DNA of 51,422 bases. Source: Lachnospiraceae bacterium (GTDB lineage: Bacteria; Bacillota; Clostridia; Lachnospirales; Lachnospiraceae). The notes below the pieces were generated by a model, which saw only the letters and a list, made by a program, of their open reading frames with translations, did not search any database and was not told the origin of the DNA. The DNA lies in the NCBI GenBank assembly GCA_024681595.1, contig JAILAN010000145.1, forward strand, positions 1-51,422. The letters are read 5' to 3'. Positions 34,074 through 42,466 of this stretch are shown piece by piece; the first letter of the stretch is position 1, and each line of letters opens with the position of its first letter. The translations under genes and the position numbers were made by a program.

Positions 34074-34807
34074 GTAATATTATCGAACAGCTTATTGATG
34101 ATATCATTGAGTATCTGGATAACTGCAAATATCAGCCTTTATCCAATACCAAGATCATCGTCAACAAAGAGGAGATAGATGAACTGTTGCGTGAACTGCG
34201 CAATAAAACTCCTCAGGAGCTGGCAAAATATCAGAAAGTTGTTTCCAACAGAGAAGCTATCATTAAAGATGCCAAAGCACGTGCCCAGGCTCTTATAGAT
34301 GATGCAGCTGCCCGTACCAGTGAAATGCTTTCTCAGAATGCGATCATGAAGCAGGCTTATGCCCAGGCTGATGATGTGGTTAAGAGTGCTTATATACAGG
34401 CTCAGGAAATCCTTACTAATGCGACATATGAGGCTAATTCTGTCAGATCTGCCGCTGTAGAGTATATGGATAATATGCTCCTAAATTATGAGCAGATCGT
34501 AGCTAATACCATGAGGATCACTCAGTCTACATATGAGAATTTCTATTCTCAGCTTGGTCAGTATTATCAGACTGTTGTTGAAAACAGAGCTGAGCTTAAT
34601 CCGCCTTCGGTTCCTGAAGATACTTCGGAAATGCCTCTTGAATACATGGATCTTGATGAATCAGATCCATCATTTGAGGATTCCGGGAATATCGATGAAG
34701 GTCCGGCACCTGCGATAAACAATCCTGCACCGGCAGCGGTCAATGTACCGCCCGCTGCATCTGCCAAACCCGGCAGTGATGATCTTAAATTAGATTTATT
34801 ATCTTAG
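34070..34807 (+). CDS. Coiled-coil protein of unknown function, ATP synthase subunit b/H-like helix
   Basis: 245 residues. Residues about 1-35 ([21 protein letters not shown]) are followed by [24 protein letters not shown], resembling DivIVA-like starts. About 55-170 is an uninterrupted Ala/Gln/Glu-rich helix ([20 protein letters not shown]) similar to V-ATPase subunit H or F-type subunit b stators, which explains frequent naming as such. The tail (about 180-245) is Pro/Ala/Asp/Ser-rich and disordered. No membrane anchor is visible, so an ATP synthase role is unlikely. A cytoskeletal or scaffolding role is an inference. It overlaps coaD by four bases. A hairpin without a T tract follows. Confidence 0.7.
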   Translation: MSNIIEQLIDDIIEYLDNCKYQPLSNTKIIVNKEEIDELLRELRNKTPQELAKYQKVVSNREAIIKDAKARAQALIDDAAARTSEMLSQNAIMKQAYAQADDVVKSAYIQAQEILTNATYEANSVRSAAVEYMDNMLLNYEQIVANTMRITQSTYENFYSQLGQYYQTVVENRAELNPPSVPEDTSEMPLEYMDLDESDPSFEDSGNIDEGPAPAINNPAPAAVNVPPAASAKPGSDDLKLDLLS

Positions 34808-34813
34808 TTTTTC

Positions 34814-34833
34814 TCACCGGCGTATGCCGGTGA
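34814..34833. other. Intergenic hairpin without terminator-type T tract
   Basis: Perfect 8-base stem TCACCGGC / GCCGGTGA with GTAT loop, between the coiled-coil gene and the amidase gene. The following bases (CTTCATTT) are only weakly T-rich, so termination is uncertain; it may protect the upstream mRNA 3' end. Confidence 0.5.
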
Positions 34834-34864
34834 CTTCATTTACAGGAAAATTTGAGGGTTGAAC

Positions 34865-36091
34865 ATGAGTTATGTGATAGTATTGGATCCGGGTCATGGT
34901 GGTGATCAGGATGGTGGTATGATCGGTGCCTATATTGAAAAAAATATGACACTGACCGTTGCCAGGGCCATGAAAGAATATCTCGATAGTTTTGAGGGAG
35001 TTACAGTTTATCTGACCAGGGATTCCGATCAGCCGATGACTATACAGCAAAGGCTTGATTTTGCTAAATCAGTTAATGCGGATTATTTTATTTCGCTGCA
35101 TTTTAATATGTCCGGATATCATACTTTATACGGTTCTGAGATCTGGATACCTGTACAGCAGAGTTATTATAATAAAATGTATCCTTTTGCTGATCTTGTC
35201 ATGAAAAATTTTGATGAAATGGGTCTTTTTAATCGTGGAATCAAGACCAGAATCGGTAAAACCGGTGATAATTATTATGGAGTGCTCCGGATAGGTACTA
35301 ACTATGGAATACCTTCCTGCATTATAGAGCATTGTCATATGGATAACAGTCGTGACACATTTATGCTACCGGCATCATCAAGTTCCTCATTGGATTCCGC
35401 TTTGATCAATTTTGGTATCAAAGACGGTGAAGCACTTGCCAAATTTCTGAAATTAAAGTCTGCAAAACTTGGTCTTGATTATTCTTCTTATAAATTAAGC
35501 ACGTATAAGACAGGCAAAAATATGGTCATGCCTGATGAAACCGCTCCGGAAACCAATGAGATCTCTTTGATTTCAACCGATGCTGCTGCAGGCAAGGTTA
35601 CTATCAACATTCATGCTGTAGATAAGGACAGTTATATTTTATATTATATGGTCAGCACTGATGGCGGTGTTACATTTACGTCTTTGCAGGACTGGCCTCG
35701 CACGTCATGGAATAAATCCATGACGGATCATGCAATTACTCTCGATGCTCCTGCAGGTAAAGAATTGAATATAATAACCGGTGTCGTTAACAGTTTTGAT
35801 AAGATAACTCTGAGCAATGTTCTTAATGTCAAAGCTTTATCCCTAACCGTTAATAATCAGACGACCGGGGATAATAATTCTGAAAACATCATTGTTAAGA
35901 GTATGTCTGAAACTGCTGTTGAATCGGATCGCTTTAATACTGTTTCTTACGAGAATATATTAAACGAAACTGTAAATACATCATCTGTATATGCCGAAGG
36001 TATTCTTACGTTTGCCGGCTGCGCAGTACTTTTACTTGTCGGAATGCTTTTTACAGGCAAAAAGATTCTTAAAAAGCTCCATGGGAAATGA
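34865..36091 (+). CDS. N-acetylmuramoyl-L-alanine amidase (Amidase_3) with C-terminal membrane anchor, no signal peptide
   Basis: 408 residues from ATG 34865 (GAGGG six bases upstream; a TTG at 34859 is adjacent to that site; the frame is closed by TGA at 34853). The zinc amidase domain covers about 1-200: VLDPGHGGDQDGG with His near 10, a Glu in IEKNMTL, SLHFN near 77-81, and CIIEHCHMDN near 155-164 with the catalytic Glu. A middle beta domain (about 215-335) looks Ig-like. A single membrane helix (about 375-397) lies near the C-terminus, followed by KKILKKLHGK. There is no export signal at the N-terminus, so the route of the amidase to the wall is unclear. Confidence 0.82.
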   Translation: MSYVIVLDPGHGGDQDGGMIGAYIEKNMTLTVARAMKEYLDSFEGVTVYLTRDSDQPMTIQQRLDFAKSVNADYFISLHFNMSGYHTLYGSEIWIPVQQSYYNKMYPFADLVMKNFDEMGLFNRGIKTRIGKTGDNYYGVLRIGTNYGIPSCIIEHCHMDNSRDTFMLPASSSSSLDSALINFGIKDGEALAKFLKLKSAKLGLDYSSYKLSTYKTGKNMVMPDETAPETNEISLISTDAAAGKVTINIHAVDKDSYILYYMVSTDGGVTFTSLQDWPRTSWNKSMTDHAITLDAPAGKELNIITGVVNSFDKITLSNVLNVKALSLTVNNQTTGDNNSENIIVKSMSETAVESDRFNTVSYENILNETVNTSSVYAEGILTFAGCAVLLLVGMLFTGKKILKKLHGK

Positions 36092-36792
36092 ATAAAATGA
36101 ACAGCAAAGATCGTGGCCGAAAATATAACCCTCCGTTACTTGATGATATTAAAGCCGTGTTTTTTGATCTGGACGGATCCTTGGTAGATTCCATGTGGAT
36201 ATGGGGCAGTATAGATGATGATTATCTGTCTGATTACGGTATTGACAAGCCTTTGGATCTTCAAAGTGATATCGAAGGCATGAGTGTGGTTGAAACGGCT
36301 GTTTATTTCCAAAACAGATTTCATATTGATGAGCCTGTAGAAGTAATGATCGGCAGGTGGAATGATATGGCATTTGATAAATATGCCAATGAAGTTCTGG
36401 TCAAGGAAGGCGGACTGGAGTTTATAAAGTACTGTACCGATCAAGGCATCAAACTTGGAATATGTTCAAGCAATTCCCGCAAACTTTTGGAAACTGTTCT
36501 AAAAAAACACGGAATATTTGAGTTTTTCGATGTGATTATTTCCGGCGAAGATGTATGCAAGGGCAAGCCGGAGCCTGAATGCTATCTGAATGCCGCCAGA
36601 CAGGTTGGTGTCCCAGTTCAAAACTGTCTGGTATTTGAAGACCTGGTTAAAGGGATAGAAGCAGGAAATCGTGCCGGGATGATAACCTGTGCGGTTGAAG
36701 ATGACTATTCCAATGATCAGTGGGAAGAAAAAGTAAAAAACTCGGATTATTGTATCCGGGATTATCACAGTATATTAAATGCATATGTTTAA
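36088..36792 (+). CDS. HAD-superfamily hydrolase, beta-phosphoglucomutase-like
   Basis: 234 residues. Motif I is VFFDLDGSLVDSMWIW near 26-41, with the nucleophile Asp and the +2 Asp. The cap domain follows. Motif II is ICSSNSRKLLE around 130-140, the Lys motif is ISGEDVCKGKPEPE near 151-164, and motif IV is CLVFEDLVKGIEAG near 179-192. The cap type and length fit the phosphatase/beta-PGM subfamily acting on sugar phosphates or similar metabolites; the substrate is unknown. The start overlaps the amidase stop (ATGA); ATG 36097 is an alternative. Confidence 0.85.
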   Translation: MNKMNSKDRGRKYNPPLLDDIKAVFFDLDGSLVDSMWIWGSIDDDYLSDYGIDKPLDLQSDIEGMSVVETAVYFQNRFHIDEPVEVMIGRWNDMAFDKYANEVLVKEGGLEFIKYCTDQGIKLGICSSNSRKLLETVLKKHGIFEFFDVIISGEDVCKGKPEPECYLNAARQVGVPVQNCLVFEDLVKGIEAGNRAGMITCAVEDDYSNDQWEEKVKNSDYCIRDYHSILNAYV

Positions 36793-37360
36793 AAGAGCTG
36801 TAAAAGGAAATTTCGGGTATATTTCCCGTAAGAGACTTCAGACTGCCATTATTACGGCGGTTATGTTCATAATTTCGGTCGGTATAGTCGTAACCGGATA
36901 TATAACTACCGGAACCAGACGCAATCTGCTGACCATTGTCGGAATCTTAGGCTTATTACCTGCCAGCAAGAGTCTGGTATCACTGATCATGCTTATCAGA
37001 GCTGTTCCATCTACTAAAGAGCTTTTTGATAAGATCTCACTTCTGGATCAGAATCTCATTTCAATGTATGATATGTATTTTACTTCATATAAGAAGAATT
37101 ATGCCGTAAGTCATATGACGGTTTATGACAGCGTGATAATAGGATATTCAGAAGTTCCCGGGTTTGACTGCAAAGGATGTGAAGAGCATATAAAAACAAT
37201 GCTAAAACAATCCGGTCATGGCAAGATAACGGTCTGTCTGGTTGATAAGCTTGACGATTATCTTAATATGCTGTCTTCTTTAAACGATAAAGCAGCTTGT
37301 TCCGACCCTAAACCGACTGATGATGAGATCAGGATATCTCTATATGAAATAATACTCTGA
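36779..37360 (+). CDS. Membrane protein of unknown function with two transmembrane helices
   Basis: 193 residues. A basic N-terminus (FKRAVKGNFGYISRKRLQTA) is followed by two membrane helices (about 23-45 and 50-72) and a cytoplasmic domain of about 120 residues containing VYDSVIIGYSEVPGFDCKGCEEH, with a CKGC pair near 130-133. A metal or redox role of that pair is possible but unproven. It overlaps the HAD gene by 14 bases (an in-frame ATG at 36785 would shorten this) and precedes an RluA-type synthase. I do not recognise a named family. Confidence 0.65.
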   Translation: MHMFKRAVKGNFGYISRKRLQTAIITAVMFIISVGIVVTGYITTGTRRNLLTIVGILGLLPASKSLVSLIMLIRAVPSTKELFDKISLLDQNLISMYDMYFTSYKKNYAVSHMTVYDSVIIGYSEVPGFDCKGCEEHIKTMLKQSGHGKITVCLVDKLDDYLNMLSSLNDKAACSDPKPTDDEIRISLYEIIL

Positions 37361-37370
37361 TGGGGAAAAC

Positions 37371-38306
37371 GTGAAAGAATTCATTATAAAAAAATCCGAA
37401 GAAGGACAGCGCCTTGACAGATTCTTAAAAAGAATAATGCCCGAAGCTAACGATTCTTTCCTGTGCAGGATGATACGCAAAAAAAATATCAAAGTTAACG
37501 ACAAGGGAACCGAACCCGGAATCCATCTTAACGCAGGTGATGACGTTAAAGTTTATTTCTCGGATGAGACATTTGAAAAATTCGAAGGTGCTGCATCTCA
37601 TATTGATATTCAATCCTACAAAAATGCTTATCGAAATCTCAAAGGGATCATACCTGAATACGAAGACGATAACATGGTTATATTCTACAAGCCGTCCGGT
37701 ATTCTGTCACAAAGATCAAAAAAAGATGAGAGTTCATTAAACGAATATCTGATCGGCTATCTCCTTGATAATGGCTCTGTAGATGAGATCTCATTAAAAT
37801 CCTTCAGACCATCGGTATTAAACCGGCTGGACAGAAATACTGATGGTCTCGTGATCTGCTCAAAGACGATTAAGGGTGCTGAGGAGATATCATACCTCAT
37901 CAGAGAAAGAAAGATAAAAAAATTTTATAAAACAATATGTAAAGGCAGGATAGATAAAGCAGAATGTCTTGAAGGATATCTTCTTAAAGATGAAAAAACA
38001 AATACAGTAAAGGTATTTAAGAACGAGCAGCCCGGTGCATCTAAGATAAAGACCAGGATTAATCCTGTATCCTTTTATGATGACAGAACAGAAATAGAAG
38101 TTGAGCTTATTACAGGCAAAACACATCAGATAAGAGCTCATCTTGCTAGCATCGATCATCCTATACTGGGTGATACCAAATACGGAGACATGAAATTCAA
38201 TCGCAAATATGACACTTTCATTCAAAAACTGACTGCGTATAGGATCGTTTTTCCCGACGATAGTAATATTGATGATTGGAGGGGCCTTATAGTCAGAATA
38301 CAATGA
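37371..38306 (+). CDS. RluA-family pseudouridine synthase with S4 domain
   Basis: Isomerises uridine in ribosomal or transfer RNA. 311 residues from GTG 37371 (GGGG a few bases upstream). The N-terminal S4 RNA-binding domain is about 12-70 (QRLDRFLKRIMPEA ... IRKKNIKVN). The catalytic domain has YKPSGILSQ near 105-113 and the active-site Asp in LNRLDRNTDGLVI near 146-158. KFYKTICKG and TGKTHQIRAHLASI (about 241-254) complete the RluC/RluD-type pattern. The exact target is unknown. The stop overlaps recU (ATGA). Confidence 0.9.
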   Translation: MKEFIIKKSEEGQRLDRFLKRIMPEANDSFLCRMIRKKNIKVNDKGTEPGIHLNAGDDVKVYFSDETFEKFEGAASHIDIQSYKNAYRNLKGIIPEYEDDNMVIFYKPSGILSQRSKKDESSLNEYLIGYLLDNGSVDEISLKSFRPSVLNRLDRNTDGLVICSKTIKGAEEISYLIRERKIKKFYKTICKGRIDKAECLEGYLLKDEKTNTVKVFKNEQPGASKIKTRINPVSFYDDRTEIEVELITGKTHQIRAHLASIDHPILGDTKYGDMKFNRKYDTFIQKLTAYRIVFPDDSNIDDWRGLIVRIQ

Positions 38307-38854
38307 GCACATGGAAAACCCGTGGTCTTCGAGGTTCATATCTGGAAGATCTTATTAACAAAACAAATGAGATTTATAAAGAAAAGGGACTTGCGATAGT
38401 ACAGAAGATACCCACACCTATCACTCCAATTAAAATGAGTCCCAAAGGTTCCCAGATAACTCTGGCGTATTTTGATCAGAAAAGCACAGTTGATTATATC
38501 GGAGCAGTTCAGGGAATACCGGTATGTTTTGATGCAAAAGAATGCAGAGAGGACAGATTTCCCCTGGCTAACATTCATGAGCATCAGGTTGATTTTATGG
38601 AGCATTTTGAAAGGCAGGGCGGTGTAGCTTTCTTTCTGATATATTTTACCACCAGAGATATATTGTATTACCTGCCTTATGATATGTTTCGGTTTTTCTG
38701 GGACAGAGCGTTTAAAGATAATGATCGTAAATCTTTCAGATATGAAGAGCTCAATCCGGATTTTATCATTAGACAGAATGAAGGGGTTTTTGTTCCTTAT
38801 CTTGAAGCACTCAAAAAAGATATTGAGGAACGTGAAGTTACAGTAGAAAAGTAA
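38303..38854 (+). CDS. recU: Holliday junction resolvase RecU
   Basis: Firmicutes Holliday junction resolvase, the functional counterpart of RuvC, working with the RuvAB encoded at 12444-14057. 183 residues from ATG 38303, overlapping the pseudouridine synthase stop; a longer TTG-started form is less likely. RGLRGSYLEDLINKTNEIY is the family N-terminus. STVDYIGAVQG near 57-67 and CFDAKEC near 71-77 supply the catalytic Asp, Asp/Glu and Lys. HQVDFMEHFERQGGVAFFLI follows. The stop is directly followed by the his promoter. Confidence 0.92.
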   Translation: MSTWKTRGLRGSYLEDLINKTNEIYKEKGLAIVQKIPTPITPIKMSPKGSQITLAYFDQKSTVDYIGAVQGIPVCFDAKECREDRFPLANIHEHQVDFMEHFERQGGVAFFLIYFTTRDILYYLPYDMFRFFWDRAFKDNDRKSFRYEELNPDFIIRQNEGVFVPYLEALKKDIEEREVTVEK

Positions 38855-38856
38855 TA

Positions 38857-38885
38857 TTGACAATATTAATTTAGCATGGTAGCAT
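38857..38885 (+). promoter_or_regulatory. Candidate promoter of the histidine operon
   Basis: TTGACA (38857-38862), 17 bases, TAGCAT (38880-38885), two bases after the recU stop. The segment 38870-38905 holds repeated AGCATG/TTAGCA elements that could be operator half-sites. No T-box or attenuator-like His-rich leader peptide is visible in the 45 bases before the start. Confidence 0.5.
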
Positions 38886-38930
38886 GATAATGAATTAGCA
38901 CGTTATCACACTAAAGCGTTTGGAGGAAAT

Positions 38931-40577
38931 ATGAATTCTGATAATCTGTTACATACACCTGAAGGAGTCAGGGATCTTTATGGCGATGAATATGACAGAA
39001 AGATCGCTGCTGAAAATGCTGTTTTTAATGTTTTATCTTCAGAAGGATACAGAAAGATACAGACTCCGACCCTAGAATTTTCCGATGTTTTTTCATCAAG
39101 TATAGGAACCACACCATCAAGTGAGCTATACAGATTTTATGATCCCGAAGGTAATACTCTGGTTTTAAGACCTGATTTTACTCCAGCTATTGCAAGATGT
39201 GCTTCAAAATATTTCCTTGACGATAATTCACCGTTAAGGCTTTGTTATTCCGGCAGCACATTTTCCAACACCAAATCATTAAGGGGTAAACTTAAAGAAG
39301 TGACTCAGATGGGCGCTGAATTAATATGCGATCCTTCTGTTGAAGCGGACGGAGAGATAATAGCTTTGTCCGTTAAGGTTCTGGAATCTGCCGGATTAAA
39401 AGATTTTAAGATAACAGTTGGTAATGCTGACTATTACAGAGGATTTTGCCGTGAAGCAGGTTTGTCTTTGAATGTTGAACATAATCTTCGCGATTATATA
39501 TCACAAAAGAATATTTATGGGGCAGTAAACTACCTTAAGGAGCAGAATATTACCGATATCGATCGTCTGATACATATTACCGAATTCTTTGGGGATTGCA
39601 GAATACTTGATAAAGCCCTTGAATCAGCTACAAACGATATTTCAAAAAAAGCAGTATTAAATCTTATCAGATTAAATGAAGTCCTGAGGTCTTTAAATGT
39701 AGAAGACAGGGTCACTTATGATCTGTCCATGTTAAGTAAATATGATTACTATACAGGTGTGATATTCAGGGCATATACATATGGTGTGGGTGAACCCATC
39801 GTTAAGGGCGGCAGATATGATAATTTATTGTCATATTTTGGTAAAGATGCTCCGGCTGTCGGTTTTTGTGTTGTAACAGATGACCTGATACAGGCTCTTG
39901 ATCATCAGGATGAGATGAAAAGATCCTCTAAGGATCATTATCTGACATTTGCACTGGGTAAAGGCCGTCTGGCTTCAAAGGCAATGGAGCTTCTTGAACA
40001 AATGGGTATCACCTGTGAGGAAATGAAAGATAAGGATACCAGAAAACTCATATTTGTTAACGAAGAACAAAAGCTTAAATTCTTTCTTGCCAAAGGCCCT
40101 GATGTACCAACCTATGTTGAATACGGCGCGGCTGATATCGGTGTAGTCGGAAAAGATACTATCCTTGAGGAAGACAGGGATGTATTTGAAGTGCTTGATC
40201 TAAATTTCGGCAAATGCAGAATGTGTGTTTGCGGGCCGGAGAGCGCCAAAGAACTTCTAAAGCATAAGGACAGAATAAGAGTTGCCACTAAATATCCTAA
40301 AATAGCCAAAGATTATTTCTATAACATCCGACATCAGACCGTAGATATAATTAAACTGAACGGTTCAGTTGAACTGGGACCTATCGTTGAGCTGTCGGAT
40401 GTTATAGTAGATATTGTCGAGACCGGCTCTACATTAAGAGAAAACGGTCTTCAGGTACTTGAAGAAATAACACCTCTGTCAGCCAGAATGATCGTGAATC
40501 CCGTATCTATGCAAATGGAATCTGACAGAATAAAAACTATCATACAAAATCTGAAAACTATATGTGAGGAACGCTGA
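38931..40577 (+). CDS. hisZG: HisZ-HisG fusion: ATP phosphoribosyltransferase with its regulatory subunit
   Basis: A single 548-residue frame combines both parts of the heteromeric short-form ATP phosphoribosyltransferase, the first enzyme of histidine synthesis. Residues about 1-322 are HisZ, a histidyl-tRNA-synthetase paralogue: TPEGVRDLYGDE at the start, motif 2 LRPDFTPAIAR near 82-92, and VKGGRYDNLLSYFG near 288-301. After a polar linker, residues about 337-548 are short HisG: LTFALGKGRLASKAMELLEQ, YGAADIGVVGKD and the PRPP-binding DIVETGSTLRENGL near 493-506. SD GGAGG precedes ATG 38931. Usually hisZ and hisG_S are separate genes. No break or internal stop is present. Confidence 0.93.
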   Translation: MNSDNLLHTPEGVRDLYGDEYDRKIAAENAVFNVLSSEGYRKIQTPTLEFSDVFSSSIGTTPSSELYRFYDPEGNTLVLRPDFTPAIARCASKYFLDDNSPLRLCYSGSTFSNTKSLRGKLKEVTQMGAELICDPSVEADGEIIALSVKVLESAGLKDFKITVGNADYYRGFCREAGLSLNVEHNLRDYISQKNIYGAVNYLKEQNITDIDRLIHITEFFGDCRILDKALESATNDISKKAVLNLIRLNEVLRSLNVEDRVTYDLSMLSKYDYYTGVIFRAYTYGVGEPIVKGGRYDNLLSYFGKDAPAVGFCVVTDDLIQALDHQDEMKRSSKDHYLTFALGKGRLASKAMELLEQMGITCEEMKDKDTRKLIFVNEEQKLKFFLAKGPDVPTYVEYGAADIGVVGKDTILEEDRDVFEVLDLNFGKCRMCVCGPESAKELLKHKDRIRVATKYPKIAKDYFYNIRHQTVDIIKLNGSVELGPIVELSDVIVDIVETGSTLRENGLQVLEEITPLSARMIVNPVSMQMESDRIKTIIQNLKTICEER

Positions 40578-40579
40578 TA

Positions 40580-41869
40580 ATGAAAATGATCAAATTGGAT
40601 GAAAAGACCAGAAATAATATTCTGGATGATCTGTTAAAAAGAAGTCCGAGTTCTTATTCGGAATATGAACAGACCGTAAATGATATCATAAATGATGTCA
40701 GAAACAACAAAGATGAAGCTATATTCAGATATACTTTGAAGTTTGACGGATATGAGCTTAATTCCGGCAATATCAAAGTAACTGAAGACGAATTCGAAGA
40801 GGCGTTTAAAGCTGTCGATGAAAAAGTAATCGAAGTTATAAAGCACTCGGCTGAAAATATCAGACGCTTCCATGAAAAACAGCTTCGTAACACCTGGATC
40901 GAAACTGATGAAAACGGATCGATACTGGGGCAAAGGATCACTCCTATAGCATGCTCGGGTGTCTATGTTCCCGGTGGCAAAGCCGCTTATCCCAGTTCAG
41001 TGCTTATGAATATAATTCCGGCTAAGGTTGCCGGAGTAAAACGGATAATAATGACCACACCCCCGGGCAAAGACGGAAGAGTATCTCCGGGTACGCTTGT
41101 CGCCGCCAGGATCGCAGGGGCAGATGAAGTGTATAAAGTAGGAGGCGCTCAGGCTATTGCTGCCATGGCTTTTGGGACTCAGAGTATACCTAAGGTAGAT
41201 AAGATAACCGGACCCGGTAATATTTTTGTAGCGCTTGCCAAAAAAGCATGTTTCGGATTTGTTTCAATCGATTCTATAGCAGGTCCTTCTGAAATACTTG
41301 TTCTGGCTGATGAAACTGCAAATCCCAGATATGTTGCTGCAGACCTTTTGTCACAGGCTGAACATGATGAGATGGCATCTGCTATACTAATAACTACCTC
41401 ACAATCCCTGGCGGAGCGTGTAAGCGTTGAAATCGACGGTTTTGTTCCAAAATTGGATAGAAAAGATATCATAAGCAAATCACTTGATAATTACGGGTAT
41501 ATTCTTATCGCTGAAGATATGGATGATGCTGTGGAAACTGCTAATGCCATTGCATCGGAGCATGTAGAGATACTGACCCAAAATCCTTTTGAGGTTATGA
41601 CCAGGGTTAAAAATGCCGGAGCGATATTCCTTGGAGAATATTCATCTGAGCCTTTGGGCGATTATTTTGCAGGTCCCAATCATATCCTTCCGACAAATGG
41701 GACAGCCAGATTTTTCAGTCCGTTATCCGTAGATGATTTTATAAAAAAGACCAGTATAATAAACTATTCCAAGCAGGGACTATTGAAAGTACATTCTGAA
41801 ATAGAGCGTTTTGCTCAATATGAAGGATTGACTGCACATGCAAATTCAATAGCAGTCAGGTTCGAATGA
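40580..41869 (+). CDS. hisD: Histidinol dehydrogenase
   Basis: Zinc enzyme making histidine from histidinol with two NAD+, the last two steps of the pathway. 429 residues, normal length. GVYVPGGKAAYPSSVLMN (about 129-146), ITGPGNIFVALAKK near 210-223, IAGPSEILVLADE (about 233-245) and LLSQAEHDE near 255-263 are the family signatures, including the metal-site Gln and His. ASEHVEILT and GDYFAGPNHILPT supply the C-terminal active-site His residues. ATG 40580 is two bases after the fusion gene, behind GAGGAACG. Confidence 0.96.
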   Translation: MKMIKLDEKTRNNILDDLLKRSPSSYSEYEQTVNDIINDVRNNKDEAIFRYTLKFDGYELNSGNIKVTEDEFEEAFKAVDEKVIEVIKHSAENIRRFHEKQLRNTWIETDENGSILGQRITPIACSGVYVPGGKAAYPSSVLMNIIPAKVAGVKRIIMTTPPGKDGRVSPGTLVAARIAGADEVYKVGGAQAIAAMAFGTQSIPKVDKITGPGNIFVALAKKACFGFVSIDSIAGPSEILVLADETANPRYVAADLLSQAEHDEMASAILITTSQSLAERVSVEIDGFVPKLDRKDIISKSLDNYGYILIAEDMDDAVETANAIASEHVEILTQNPFEVMTRVKNAGAIFLGEYSSEPLGDYFAGPNHILPTNGTARFFSPLSVDDFIKKTSIINYSKQGLLKVHSEIERFAQYEGLTAHANSIAVRFE

Positions 41870-41881
41870 TGAGGTGGATTT

Positions 41882-42466
41882 ATGAAAGAAGCAAAGATAA
41901 GCAGAAAAACAAATGAAACAGAGATAACATGTAAGTTAAAACTTGACGGAGAGGGAAAATATAATATCTCCACAGGAATCGGTTTTTTTGATCATATGCT
42001 TGAAAGCTTTGCCCGTCACGGCTTTTTCAATCTTGATCTATCAGTTAAAGGAGATCTTATTGTTGATGCTCATCACAGTGTTGAAGATACCGGAATCGTT
42101 CTGGGGACTGCTATCAAAGAAGCGCTAGAGGATAAAAAGGGTATTAAAAGGTACGGAAAAAGTCTTTTACCTATGGATGACTCCCTTTGTCTTTGTGCTA
42201 TCGACCTGTGCGGCAGACCTTATCTTTGCTATGACTGTGATCTGACGGTTGAAAAGGTCGGATATCTTGACACTGAACTTGTAAAAGAATTCTTTTATGC
42301 CTTAAGTTACAGTGCCGGAATGAATCTGCATATAAAAATGTTGTACGGAAACAATAATCATCACATGATAGAAGCAATGTTCAAATCTTTTGCCAAAGCG
42401 TTGGATGAAGCTGTAAGTATTGAACCGCGCGCAAAAGAAGTATTATCCACGAAAGGAACCTTATGA
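41882..42466 (+). CDS. hisB: Imidazoleglycerol-phosphate dehydratase
   Basis: Manganese-dependent dehydratase of histidine synthesis, monofunctional (194 residues, no HAD phosphatase domain). Metal-binding His-rich motifs are [13 protein letters not shown] near 35-47, [11 protein letters not shown] (about 61-71) and [17 protein letters not shown] near 158-174. The histidinol-phosphate phosphatase must be separate. SD GAGGTGG before ATG 41882. The last bases overlap the HisF-like/HisIE fusion gene. Confidence 0.96.
   Translation: MKEAKISRKTNETEITCKLKLDGEGKYNISTGIGFFDHMLESFARHGFFNLDLSVKGDLIVDAHHSVEDTGIVLGTAIKEALEDKKGIKRYGKSLLPMDDSLCLCAIDLCGRPYLCYDCDLTVEKVGYLDTELVKEFFYALSYSAGMNLHIKMLYGNNNHHMIEAMFKSFAKALDEAVSIEPRAKEVLSTKGTL

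Noticed and set aside
34814-34833. Rho-independent terminator after the coiled-coil gene
   Set aside because: The stem is perfect but no real T tract follows on either strand, so it is listed only as a hairpin.
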